From the NCBI GenBank assembly GCA_002307185.1, contig DBTT01000027.1, positions 1 through 64,000 of the forward strand: DNA of 64,000 nt, written 5' to 3'. Position numbers and translations under genes: made by a program. This DNA comes from Bacteroidales bacterium UBA1309 (GTDB lineage: Bacteria; Bacteroidota; Bacteroidia; Bacteroidales; Dysgonomonadaceae). Position 1 is the stretch's first letter. Each line of letters begins with the position of its first letter. Under the pieces are notes generated by a model, which was not told where the DNA came from, searched no databases, and saw only the letters and a list, made by a program, of their open reading frames with translations. This document shows positions 50,951 to 59,333 of the stretch, one piece after another.

Positions 50951-51735
50951 AGCAAATACGGATTGAAACAGCAAAAGGAAACATTGAATTCTTCTTGCCG
51001 GAAGAATGGGACGATCTGACAACAAAACAGCTCTTATTCCTGGTTGGTTTGTTCGACAAGCAAATTACGCCTGAAGAAGTGAAGGTGAAAATGGTGCTGC
51101 ATTGCGCCGGTGGACGTGTGCGGGGCAAGAATGGAGATGGTAGTTTTAGGTTATCTTTCGGAAAGAAACGGGTGGACTTGTCGCCCGAGGAATTGGTTTC
51201 TGTTTCTCTTGTTTTTGATTTCTTGTTCGTGGTGGTGGACGGTGATGTGCGGGTGGATCCGCGCATCACCCGAAACCATTTCCGTGAGATCCGCACCGGA
51301 TTCACCCGGTTGCATAGCCCGGACGACGGGCTGACGAACCTGAAGTACCGCGACTTTGCAGACCTTCAGATAGCACATGCTTTTTCCTGTGGCGATCCGG
51401 CGGATATGGACCGGTTTATTTCCCTGCTTTACAGGAAAGAAGACGGCAGCGCTGCCGAAAAGGCGGTGAAGCGCATCCCGGCGAAAGTGAAGGTGGCAAT
51501 CCTTTGGTTTTACTTGGGATCGATCCGGAAGCTCCAGGAGCTTTTTCCCCGTGTGTTTGCCGGAGGTGGTGAAGAAGGTGGAAACCCGGCGGACGGGCAG
51601 ATGCGTATCATCGACGCTTTGGCCAAAAACGACGTAACGAAAAAGGAGGCGGTGCGCAATTCGGACTTGTATGAAGCTCTCTATACGATGGAAGTGGCGG
51701 CGGAACAGTATGAGGAGATGAAATCAAAGAAATAG
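50947..51735 (+). CDS. Prophage hypothetical protein, connector region
   Basis: A 262-residue protein (MKQIRIETAKGNIEFFLPEEWDD...) with FRLSFGKKRVDLSPEELVSVS and HCAGGR-type segments and a helical C-terminus ending EQYEEMKSKK. Position after the connector suggests head completion or tail joining. It is the last gene before the AT-rich TIR cargo. No family recognised. Confidence 0.55.
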   Translation: MKQIRIETAKGNIEFFLPEEWDDLTTKQLLFLVGLFDKQITPEEVKVKMVLHCAGGRVRGKNGDGSFRLSFGKKRVDLSPEELVSVSLVFDFLFVVVDGDVRVDPRITRNHFREIRTGFTRLHSPDDGLTNLKYRDFADLQIAHAFSCGDPADMDRFISLLYRKEDGSAAEKAVKRIPAKVKVAILWFYLGSIRKLQELFPRVFAGGGEEGGNPADGQMRIIDALAKNDVTKKEAVRNSDLYEALYTMEVAAEQYEEMKSKK

Positions 51736-52047
51736 TCTTCGCCATTTTTTTTAGTTTGTGTTATGGGAAGGTGTGAGCAGTGATGCTTGCGCCTTATTTT
51801 ATCAATATTTTCTATATTGATACATTTTTTTTTAAAATCCATTAAATTTACAGCGGAAATCACACTGGGAATTTGCCGTTTTATCTCTCATTATCATATT
51901 AAAGCAAATTAATAGCTTCGATTTTAAAATTCAACAATCTCGTAGTAAAATCTTAATAAATTTATAGTTCTTAAAAAATCAATCCGCCGATTAGATAGGA
52001 AATGATGCAGGTAGGTATTAGTCAGCAGAAATCAAAAAAACAGACAA
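51736..52047. other. AT-rich spacer at the left side of the TIR cargo
   Basis: No gene seen. Base composition changes sharply from the G+C-balanced head genes to about 70 percent A+T. No clear terminal inverted repeat or transposase remnant is visible. The cargo promoter must lie here, but no convincing TAnnTTTG box stands out. Confidence 0.4.
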
Positions 52048-52923
52048 ATGGATAGAAACAGTTTTCAAGTTGCAATCTCTTTTAGTGATGAAAAGTCATG
52101 GATTGCTGAAGATTTATACAATTTATTAAAAGAGATTGGCATAGACTCTTTTTACTATAAAGCTTATCCTGACTATACAGGAGGTAATTTGGAGGAAAAC
52201 ATTAAGAATATTTATAATTATTCAAACTTGAATCTAATAATTTGGTCTGAAGATTATGCGAAAAAATCTTTTGATTCAGTAGTAACTACTGAATTAGCAA
52301 CAATGCATAATAGACATATTAGCAATCAAGAATATGACAGTCTAATTATTGTAAATTCAGATAACTCTCAAATCCATAATAAATTTTCTAAGATTACATT
52401 TCACAATCTGTATCAAATAGGTTTATATAAAATAAGAAACGCAATAATTGAAAGACTGAATAAATTGTATTCATATGACGATGGTTTAGTTTCTCATAAA
52501 ATGTACCACCCAAAGTTTGATAGTTTTACAAGAGGTAAAATGATTTTATGCAAATTTAAGATACATGAAAACTATTTGGATACGCATAGTTGGGGCAAAT
52601 ATGGTGATATGCAGGTTCATATAACTCAATTAGATAAGAAAATAGACTTGGACTACGCAATTAATTTATTGCCAAGTGGAAGAGTTACATCTCTTTTGGC
52701 TGATCCTAATTTATTAAGAACACAAAAGAAGAACTTGGAAATAAAGAAAAAACTATCTATAGCCTTTGGAAAATCCAACAAAGATCACGAATTTGTTGGA
52801 TATCTGTTCTTTAGATTTAAAAATAGTGTTGAATATTGCAATGTTTATTGTTTCGAATATGATGACCACTTAAATAAAGGATTAATGAATCTTCATGATT
52901 TAAATTTGTGGTACAAACACTAA
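52048..52923 (+). CDS. TIR-domain protein, prophage cargo
   Basis: A 291-residue protein. Residues 5-115 have a TIR-like plan: first strand FQVAISFS, a helix IAEDLYNLLKEIG, second strand DSFYYK, third strand LNLIIWSEDYAKK, and SVVTTELATM with Glu82 at the place of the catalytic glutamate of TIR NADases. Residues 120-291 have no recognised domain but contain strands and many aromatic residues and may be a sensor. TIR proteins in bacteria mostly degrade NAD+ after phage sensing and kill the infected cell. The gene is AT-rich compared with the surrounding phage genes and pairs with a membrane protein 43 bp downstream. Confidence 0.7.
   Translation: MDRNSFQVAISFSDEKSWIAEDLYNLLKEIGIDSFYYKAYPDYTGGNLEENIKNIYNYSNLNLIIWSEDYAKKSFDSVVTTELATMHNRHISNQEYDSLIIVNSDNSQIHNKFSKITFHNLYQIGLYKIRNAIIERLNKLYSYDDGLVSHKMYHPKFDSFTRGKMILCKFKIHENYLDTHSWGKYGDMQVHITQLDKKIDLDYAINLLPSGRVTSLLADPNLLRTQKKNLEIKKKLSIAFGKSNKDHEFVGYLFFRFKNSVEYCNVYCFEYDDHLNKGLMNLHDLNLWYKH
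52911..52920. repeat. 10-bp direct repeat GTACAAACAC, left copy
   Basis: The sequence recurs exactly at 53697-53706. This copy forms the last codons (YKH) of the TIR gene; the right copy is in the higB remnant, in the same reading frame. Confidence 0.75.
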
Positions 52924-52966
52924 GCTTCTACGAACAATGTATATACAAAAAATACAATAACCCAAG

Positions 52967-53695
52967 ATGAGTTTAAGAATTGCTTTAATAAAAATCGGAC
53001 AGATTGAGTATTTAGCAGATTATAATAAAATAGCTAAATGGAAATCCGAACTTTTTATAATAAATAAAATTCAATGCGTTACAAATGCTCCAGAAAGTGA
53101 TGTCCATGATGGATATTTAGATAATAAATATACTCGTGACGGATTGAAAAAAATTGTTTCTTGCCCGAAAGATTCAGATATAGCAATTGCTATAATCCCA
53201 TATCGCTTTGACGATAATTTCTATCTACACAGACTTTCAAAAAACTGTGCTGCTTTATCTCTGCATCGAATAAATGATATTTTAAAATATGATGGAATCT
53301 CAATGGAAAATTTCATACTAAAACAAATTTATGAAATTTGCGCTTTAAATTATTTGGTTGATGATTTCGGTACTAATGAAGTTTATACTTATGTTCATTT
53401 GGATACAAAGGGTTGCTTATTCGATATGAATGGAAACCGTGAGGATATTTTAAGAAATACAGAAAAACCAATAATATGTGATACTTGCAAAAGTAAATTT
53501 GGGGAAAGACAGATTGATTCAAAATTTTTAGCTACTCTTGAAAAAGAGATCAAAAGATTAAAGAAGCCATTGATATTAAGAATTGAAAATCGCATCAAAA
53601 AATATCCATTTTTATCGATGCTTGTAACTGCATTAATAGCAATTTTTCTAAATTTAATATCAAATATGATTTACGAATTAATAAGTAAAAAATAA
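52967..53695 (+). CDS. C-terminally membrane-anchored protein, partner of the TIR gene
   Basis: A 242-residue protein. Residues 1-200 are soluble; a patch with LDTKGCLFDMNGNREDILRNTEKPIICDTCKSKF (about 145-178, including CxxC) looks metal-binding. One membrane helix near 213-235 (FLSMLVTALIAIFLNLISNM) and a short tail ISKK end the protein, so it is tail-anchored in the inner membrane. It shares the AT-rich composition of the TIR gene and probably its transcript. Possible roles are a sensor that activates the TIR enzyme, an inhibitor, or a second effector. I recall the GCLFD-N motif from uncharacterised proteins but cannot name the family. Confidence 0.6.
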   Translation: MSLRIALIKIGQIEYLADYNKIAKWKSELFIINKIQCVTNAPESDVHDGYLDNKYTRDGLKKIVSCPKDSDIAIAIIPYRFDDNFYLHRLSKNCAALSLHRINDILKYDGISMENFILKQIYEICALNYLVDDFGTNEVYTYVHLDTKGCLFDMNGNREDILRNTEKPIICDTCKSKFGERQIDSKFLATLEKEIKRLKKPLILRIENRIKKYPFLSMLVTALIAIFLNLISNMIYELISKK

Positions 53696-53696
53696 A

Positions 53697-53706
53697 GTAC
53701 AAACAC
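53697..53706. repeat. 10-bp direct repeat GTACAAACAC, right copy
   Basis: Partner of 52911-52920. Together they bracket the 776-bp segment with the membrane-protein gene. Confidence 0.75.
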
Positions 53707-53952
53707 GCTGATGCCAAAAGTGCATTGCAACGATGGGTTGATATTGTGGAGGAAGCCCAATGGAGATCGCATCCTGACCTGAAGGCTGATTTTCCGTCTG
53801 CCGATTACGTGAATAATGGAAGGTATGTCTTCAATATCCGTGGCAACAATTACAGGCTGGTTGTGATTGTGTTGTTTGTCAATAGTTACTTGAGCATAAG
53901 GTTCTTGGGCACGCATGCCGAATATGATAAAATAGATTGTAGCACAATTTGA
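53697..53952 (+). pseudogene. higB: HigB-type toxin lacking its N-terminus
   Basis: The frame reads YKHADAKSALQRWVDIVEEAQWRSHPDLKADFPSADYV, then NGRYVFNIRGNNYRLVVIVLF and IRFLGTHAEYDKIDCSTI, a near-complete HigB mRNA interferase of the kind found in Bacteroidota. About 12 to 15 N-terminal residues are missing and a stop lies just upstream at 53686-53688. ATG at 53725 would give a shorter 75-residue product. The loss coincides with the right edge of the AT-rich cargo. The intact antitoxin follows 13 bp later. Confidence 0.7.
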
Positions 53953-53965
53953 TACTAAATAGATT

Positions 53966-54382
53966 ATGATTAGGAAATTTGAAAATATCGAGTCTGTTGA
54001 TAGCCACGGGCTTTATAATGAAATAACCAAATATCAGGAAACCCTGATTGAGGAAGCAACTGCCAATGGCTCATTGGCCGAGCCGGGTGCCGACAATGAA
54101 TACACTCGGGAAATAGGGCGTGTTGGCGTTATGCTTGCGGATTATGAGAGCATACACCATACTTTCAAGCACGTGAAATTCAAATCGCCGCTCGTGGTGA
54201 GTATTGAGAACGAGATGAAGAAAAGGCAGCTCAAGCAACGGCAGACGGCAGACCTGCTGGATGTGAAGGAATCGACCTTCAGCCAGATTATGACTGGAAA
54301 ACGGTCGGTGTCGATGCGGATGGCCAAGAGGTTATACAAAGAGCTTCACATTGATCCAAAACTTATTTTGGAATATTCATAA
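53966..54382 (+). CDS. higA: HigA-type antitoxin
   Basis: A 138-residue protein. The N-terminal half is acidic (ANGSLAEPGADNEYTREIGRVGVMLADYE); the C-terminal half is an XRE helix-turn-helix (LKQRQTADLLDVKESTFSQIMTGKRSVSMRMAKRLYKELHID). The order toxin then antitoxin and the sequence match HigBA. As an antitoxin and autoregulator it would normally bind HigB; with higB truncated it may persist as an anti-toxin factor or phage-exclusion element. A strong terminator follows. Confidence 0.8.
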   Translation: MIRKFENIESVDSHGLYNEITKYQETLIEEATANGSLAEPGADNEYTREIGRVGVMLADYESIHHTFKHVKFKSPLVVSIENEMKKRQLKQRQTADLLDVKESTFSQIMTGKRSVSMRMAKRLYKELHIDPKLILEYS

Positions 54383-54426
54383 CATATAGGATAAGCATAG
54401 AAATGAATCCTTTTTTGTCCTTTACC

Positions 54427-54450
54427 AGCCGATATTCATCGGCTTTTTTT
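54427..54450 (+). terminator. Terminator after higA
   Basis: Stem AGCCGAT/ATCGGCT, 4-nt loop ATTC, then seven T. It separates the cargo from the tail operon that starts at 54473. Confidence 0.85.
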
Positions 54451-54472
54451 GTACCCATAAACTTCTACAACT

Positions 54473-54973
54473 ATGGGTACATACAACCATTTTGAATACG
54501 GCGAGATGCTCGCCACCAAGCTGAAGGCTATCCGGCACTTGGCGGACAGGCCTCGGTTCTACAAATCTGTGGAGACAGATGCGCGTGCCGATATTGAACA
54601 ACGGCTGTCCGAAGCAAAGGGAACGATACTGATTGCCCACGACAGCTTGGTGTCTGATTTCGAATACAAGAACTCAGACTCATTGATGGAGTCCATGCCT
54701 TATGAGTTTGACGTCCTCCGTCAAACCGAAAGCGGCGATGCCCGTACTGTGATGGCGGCTTCCGATTCTTGCAAGAATATACTCAAGCAGATTATCACCA
54801 AGATGATGTTGGATTATGAAGACTGTACCAATGGTCTCGACGCCCTTGATCCCGGTTCGTTCAAGATAGAGCCGATCGGCCCTGTCCGCGACAACTTCTA
54901 TGGTGCTGCGCTTTTGTTTTCACTCGCTACGGGCTTGGATTATAGGTATAACCCCGAAGATTGGGAGGATTGA
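54473..54973 (+). CDS. Putative tail-connector protein
   Basis: A 166-residue protein (MGTYNHFEYGEMLATKLKAIRH...). It lies between the connector-type genes and the tape measure, interrupted only by the cargo. Helical N-terminus and a C-terminal AALLFSLATGLDYRYNPEDWED. Tail-terminator or connector role inferred from position; family not recognised. Confidence 0.5.
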   Translation: MGTYNHFEYGEMLATKLKAIRHLADRPRFYKSVETDARADIEQRLSEAKGTILIAHDSLVSDFEYKNSDSLMESMPYEFDVLRQTESGDARTVMAASDSCKNILKQIITKMMLDYEDCTNGLDALDPGSFKIEPIGPVRDNFYGAALLFSLATGLDYRYNPEDWED

Positions 54974-54975
54974 GT

Positions 54976-55539
54976 ATGGGGTTCTACAAGGAGCAAAGCT
55001 ACGGCAGCCGGAAATCAAAATTATCCAAGAATAACCTTCCCTTCGAAATTTCTCTCGACAGCATGTCGGAAACAGAAAAATTTGCCCGCGCCCAAGATAC
55101 TGAAGCTTTACAAAAATTCAACGACGACGTGAAAGCCTGGGCCATCCATGCCACGGCCCGGCTGAAAGCAAATGCCCGGATGCGGGTAGTCCGCAACCTG
55201 CTGCTTTCCGACAGCATCCGGCCAAATTTGTATTACGATCGTCAGTATGGTAAGGAGGTGAACCGGATCGGGTTTTCCTTCGTGCGCGAAGGGGTTTACA
55301 TCGAAAAAGGTGCTAGCCGTGGATATGGCGGTTATCGGGGCGGATCTTCCTGGTACAACCGCCGGGGGCAGTTGAAAACTACGGAATTGGACTCCCTCAT
55401 GAAAATGGGTACCGGACGCCGCCGGGCCAATCCCTGGTTTAATCCGGTTATTGCCCAAGAACTGCCTTATCTGGCCGATCTTGTAGGCGAATATTCGGCT
55501 ACCCTTCAAATAAATGCTACGAACATCTTCATTGATTAA
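54976..55539 (+). CDS. Putative neck/tail-completion protein
   Basis: I chose ATG at 54976, preceded by GGAGG at 54964-54968. The 187-residue product has a basic, Gly/Tyr-rich patch (EKGASRGYGGYRGGSSWYNRRG) and an N-terminal helix with ATARLKANARMRV. Proteins of the HK97-gp10 type at this place complete the tail; the assignment is positional. It is followed 5 bp later by the tape measure gene. Confidence 0.5.
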   Translation: MGFYKEQSYGSRKSKLSKNNLPFEISLDSMSETEKFARAQDTEALQKFNDDVKAWAIHATARLKANARMRVVRNLLLSDSIRPNLYYDRQYGKEVNRIGFSFVREGVYIEKGASRGYGGYRGGSSWYNRRGQLKTTELDSLMKMGTGRRRANPWFNPVIAQELPYLADLVGEYSATLQINATNIFID

Positions 55540-55544
55540 CGATT

Positions 55545-58500
55545 ATGGCAAAAGACTTAAACCGGAGCATCAAGATATACATCGACAACAGCGATGCGAT
55601 GAAAAAAGCCGATTCCTTGAAAACCAAGATTTCGGCTTTGGATGATGAATTGACAAAACTCAATGCTGCCGGAAAACGGGAAACTTCGGAATACCAGCAA
55701 AAGGAAAAGGCGTTGATCCAGTTGCAGGCTTCCTACGACCGGTACCAGCAGAAAATCAGTGCTACAGAGCAGGTTTTGAAAAATCTGTCCGGGGCTTCAC
55801 GGGAAGAACTGGAAAAAACACGCAGGGATATTCAAGGGACTTTAAGGAAAATGAGCCGTGATGCGGACGGCTATCAGGACACTGTCAAGTCCTTGATTGC
55901 GGTTGAAAAGCAGCTCAATGTTGTGAAAGCGGAGCAAAACGGGATGCTTGGGAAAAACGCCACCTTTTGGAGCCGTGCTGCCGACGGGTTCAACAAGTAT
56001 TTTGGAATGCTCACCGCCTTTATTGCTACTATTACCGGGCTTTCATTTGCTTTCCGCAGCCTGGCTGAAGATGTCGCCAAGATGGACGACATCTATGCCG
56101 ATGTGATGAAAACCACCGGCATGACAAAGGGGGAAGTGAAGGCCCTGAACGAGGAGTTCAAAGAATGGGATACCCGCACGCTGCGAGAGGACTTGAATAA
56201 AATTGCTGAAGAGGGTGGCCGGATCGGCATCGCGAAGAATAAAATAGCCGAGTTTACACAGGCGATGGATGTGGCAAACGTCGCCCTAGGGGATAGCTTC
56301 ACCGGGGGAGTGGATGAAGTGACCAACAAGCTGGGCAAGCTCAAGCTGCTGTTCAAGGAAACCAAGGACGAGCAGGTGGAAAAAGCCTACATGTCTATTG
56401 GTTCTGCAATCAACGATCTGGGAGCAAACGGTGTGGCAAGCGAGGAGAACATTGCGGATTTCACGACACGAGTGGGATCACTTCCTGAAGCATTGAAACC
56501 CGCTATCCAGGATGCGCTTGGCTTGGGTGCCGCCTTTGAGGAGTCGGGGATCGAAGCCGAAATTGGCTCAAGGGCGTATGGGATCGTGTTGAACAGGGCG
56601 ACAACAGACGCCGGAAACTTCGGTAAAGTGATGGGTATATCCAAAAAAGAAGTTGAAGACCTGATCAACACCAATCCGGTGGAATTCTTCCTGAAGTTCT
56701 CCGAGAGCATGAAGGGAATGAATGCCGTGGATACCGGCAAGACTTTAGATGCACTCAAGATCAATGCCGACGGTGCCAACAAGGTGATCGGTGCGGCGGC
56801 AAACAGCACCGACCGTTTCCGGGAACTGCTTGATATGTCAAACAATTCGTTTAAAACGGGAACTTCGCTAATCAATGAGTTCAACATCAAGAACAACACA
56901 TTGGCGGCAAAGCTTGACAAGTCGAAAAAGGACTTCAAGGAACAGGCGTTGATATTGGGCGAAAAATTGAATCCGGTATTGTTGAAATCCACCGATATTG
57001 TGACATATATCATTAAGCTGATGCCTGGCCTGATCAATTTTTTCTCGAAATATGGAGGTACGATCCTGTATTTGGTTTCGATTATCGGTGCATATACTGC
57101 AGCAGTAAAACTCAATACCCTGTGGAATACGAACCTGAAGACAGCCATTTCTCTGACAAACATCCAAATCAAGCTGAAGGCTGCTTACATGATAGCAGCT
57201 GAAGCTGCAACACATTTGTATTGGATGACGGTATCCATCCTTACCGGAAGGTTAAGCGATGCCCGCCGTTCGTTTATTGCCTTGTCTGCCGTAATGAAGG
57301 CAAATCCGTGGGGTCTGGCCTTGGGAGCGATTGTCGCTGTAATTGGAGCAATCGTTTTGTGGAATAACCATTTGGCTGAAAGCAAGACAAAGACGGATGC
57401 CTTGATTGATATTACGAACGAAGCGACGAAGTCTATTACCTCTGAAAAAGCCGAAGTGGAATTGCTTCTTTCAGTGGCTAAGAATGAATCGATTTCAAAA
57501 GCAGAGCGATTGAAAGCAATCAAAAGATTGAATGAGATTTCTCCTGAATATTTGGGATTTTTGAATTTGGAAAATATCAACACTTCTCAGACGACTGAGG
57601 CTGTAAAATTGTACACGGAAGAATTGCTCCGCAATGCCAAGGCAAAAGCTATCAGCAATAAAATCACAGCCATCGATGAGAAAATTATCGGAAATCAGGA
57701 TGAAATTGATAAGGCAAAAAAAGACATTGAGGATAGTAAAAAGGCAAGTCTTTTAGGGCGTGCTATTATGGCCCCAGGTAATAAAATACAAGAACAGCGA
57801 ATATCGTATTATGAAAAGGAAAATGAAGAGCTTGAAAAGCAAAAGATGGTTTATGCTAATTTGAATACAGAATTGGTGAAAAATGCTGATCTAAAAAAAT
57901 CAAGTACTGGTGAATCGGACCCATACCGCTTGAAAACTGAACTTACATCGCTCGAAAAACGGAAGGCAGCTTTGGAGCAATTGCAGGCCACGCAATTGAA
58001 AGCACAAAGATCAGGTGCTTTCGGCAGTAATGCGTTTGGATTTGACCAAGCTTCGGAGCTGGCACAGGTAAATAAGGAGATTGAAAAAAGAAAGGATCTT
58101 TTGGAGTCTATGAATAGTTCATCATCAACTGCTAATAAGCCAAATGGAGGTGGACACCCATTATCAAGCGACAAAAAAGGCAAGACCGAAGCCGAACTCC
58201 AAAAAGAGGAACTCGACAAAAAACTGAAGCAATTGGATGATTCTATCCTGTCTGAGCGAAATAAGTATGCTCAACAACGCTTAGACAACAAGATCTCGGA
58301 AGATGCTTATAATGCGGAAATGCTGCGGATCACCCAGGAGGCCATGGAGCGAAAGATGGATATCCTTGGCGTGTCGCCACACCAGCAAAAGGCATTGTTG
58401 GATTTGACTTTGGAATATCAAAAAAAATATTACCTGGAGGTTACGTCGTTGGAAGAAGAGTACCGGGATTCGGTAAAAAAAAGCAACAAAGAGGCTTCGG

Positions 58501-59327
58501 ACAGTCGGATAAAAACGGCTAATGACGGGATGCGCAAGTTGGATGCAAAACTGAAAGAAGATGCTCAGAAACAGATAGAAATTGAGCAGAGCATTCAAAC
58601 TGCAAAACAGGAAATACTCTCAAATTTCCTAAATGCCGCAATGGGCCTTTTTCACCAAAACACAGTAGCTTATAAAGCGGTTGCTGTTGCTCAAGCCACA
58701 ATGGATACGTATGTTGCCGCCAATAAAGCTTTGGCCGCATATCCACCACCCTACAACTTTATCGCCATGGGTACGGTGATTGCAGCAGGACTAGTAAATG
58801 TTGCCAAAATAGTTGGACTTGTTAAGGATGGATCTTCTTCCTCCAGTTCCTCCGGAGGTTCCGGCACCTACGCCGTCAACCAGGCAGCTGCCGGAAAATA
58901 CGATGTGATAGGGCAAGATGACGGCAAAACTTATCGTGATGTGCCTTATGCCGGTGTGGCTACTTCCGGAATCGTCACCGTTCCTACCTTGGTGGGCGAA
59001 CAGGGGACGGAATTGATCGTGTCCGCCCCGGATTTTTCGAAGCTGCAACGGCATATCAATTACCCGCTGGTGGTGCAGGCCATCAAGGATGCACAGGCCG
59101 GAACTGTGCCACAACGGGCGCAAGGAAAGTATGATGTTATCCAACAAACTCCCTCCAGTAGCGGGGGAAATGGGCAAGCTGCACAGGGCTTCGATTATGA
59201 TCGAATCGACAAACTGGTGGATGCGCTGGATAAATTCACAAACAAGGATTTGTCGGTGAATTACTACTCTATTGAGAAAGCAAAAACGAAAGTGGAGACA
59301 AGCCGTTCGCTTGGAAAAAAACGATAG
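55545..59327 (+). CDS. Tail tape measure protein
   Basis: A 1260-residue protein, the largest of the prophage. Long N-terminal coiled coils (LKTKISALDDELTKLNA, LQASYDRYQQKISATEQ) are followed by hydrophobic stretches (MLTAFIATITGLSFAF, GTILYLVSIIGAYTAAV, LGAIVAVIGAIVLW), more coiled coil and a Ser/Gly-rich linker near 1095-1110. This order, with a TP901-type core (DEVTNKLGKLKLLFKETKDEQVEKAYMSIGSAINDLGANG), is typical. Its length sets tail length, roughly 180-190 nm at 1.5 angstrom per residue, which would suit a long-tailed siphovirus. Confidence 0.88.
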   Translation: MAKDLNRSIKIYIDNSDAMKKADSLKTKISALDDELTKLNAAGKRETSEYQQKEKALIQLQASYDRYQQKISATEQVLKNLSGASREELEKTRRDIQGTLRKMSRDADGYQDTVKSLIAVEKQLNVVKAEQNGMLGKNATFWSRAADGFNKYFGMLTAFIATITGLSFAFRSLAEDVAKMDDIYADVMKTTGMTKGEVKALNEEFKEWDTRTLREDLNKIAEEGGRIGIAKNKIAEFTQAMDVANVALGDSFTGGVDEVTNKLGKLKLLFKETKDEQVEKAYMSIGSAINDLGANGVASEENIADFTTRVGSLPEALKPAIQDALGLGAAFEESGIEAEIGSRAYGIVLNRATTDAGNFGKVMGISKKEVEDLINTNPVEFFLKFSESMKGMNAVDTGKTLDALKINADGANKVIGAAANSTDRFRELLDMSNNSFKTGTSLINEFNIKNNTLAAKLDKSKKDFKEQALILGEKLNPVLLKSTDIVTYIIKLMPGLINFFSKYGGTILYLVSIIGAYTAAVKLNTLWNTNLKTAISLTNIQIKLKAAYMIAAEAATHLYWMTVSILTGRLSDARRSFIALSAVMKANPWGLALGAIVAVIGAIVLWNNHLAESKTKTDALIDITNEATKSITSEKAEVELLLSVAKNESISKAERLKAIKRLNEISPEYLGFLNLENINTSQTTEAVKLYTEELLRNAKAKAISNKITAIDEKIIGNQDEIDKAKKDIEDSKKASLLGRAIMAPGNKIQEQRISYYEKENEELEKQKMVYANLNTELVKNADLKKSSTGESDPYRLKTELTSLEKRKAALEQLQATQLKAQRSGAFGSNAFGFDQASELAQVNKEIEKRKDLLESMNSSSSTANKPNGGGHPLSSDKKGKTEAELQKEELDKKLKQLDDSILSERNKYAQQRLDNKISEDAYNAEMLRITQEAMERKMDILGVSPHQQKALLDLTLEYQKKYYLEVTSLEEEYRDSVKKSNKEASDSRIKTANDGMRKLDAKLKEDAQKQIEIEQSIQTAKQEILSNFLNAAMGLFHQNTVAYKAVAVAQATMDTYVAANKALAAYPPPYNFIAMGTVIAAGLVNVAKIVGLVKDGSSSSSSSGGSGTYAVNQAAAGKYDVIGQDDGKTYRDVPYAGVATSGIVTVPTLVGEQGTELIVSAPDFSKLQRHINYPLVVQAIKDAQAGTVPQRAQGKYDVIQQTPSSSGGNGQAAQGFDYDRIDKLVDALDKFTNKDLSVNYYSIEKAKTKVETSRSLGKKR

Positions 59328-59333
59328 CCGAAT

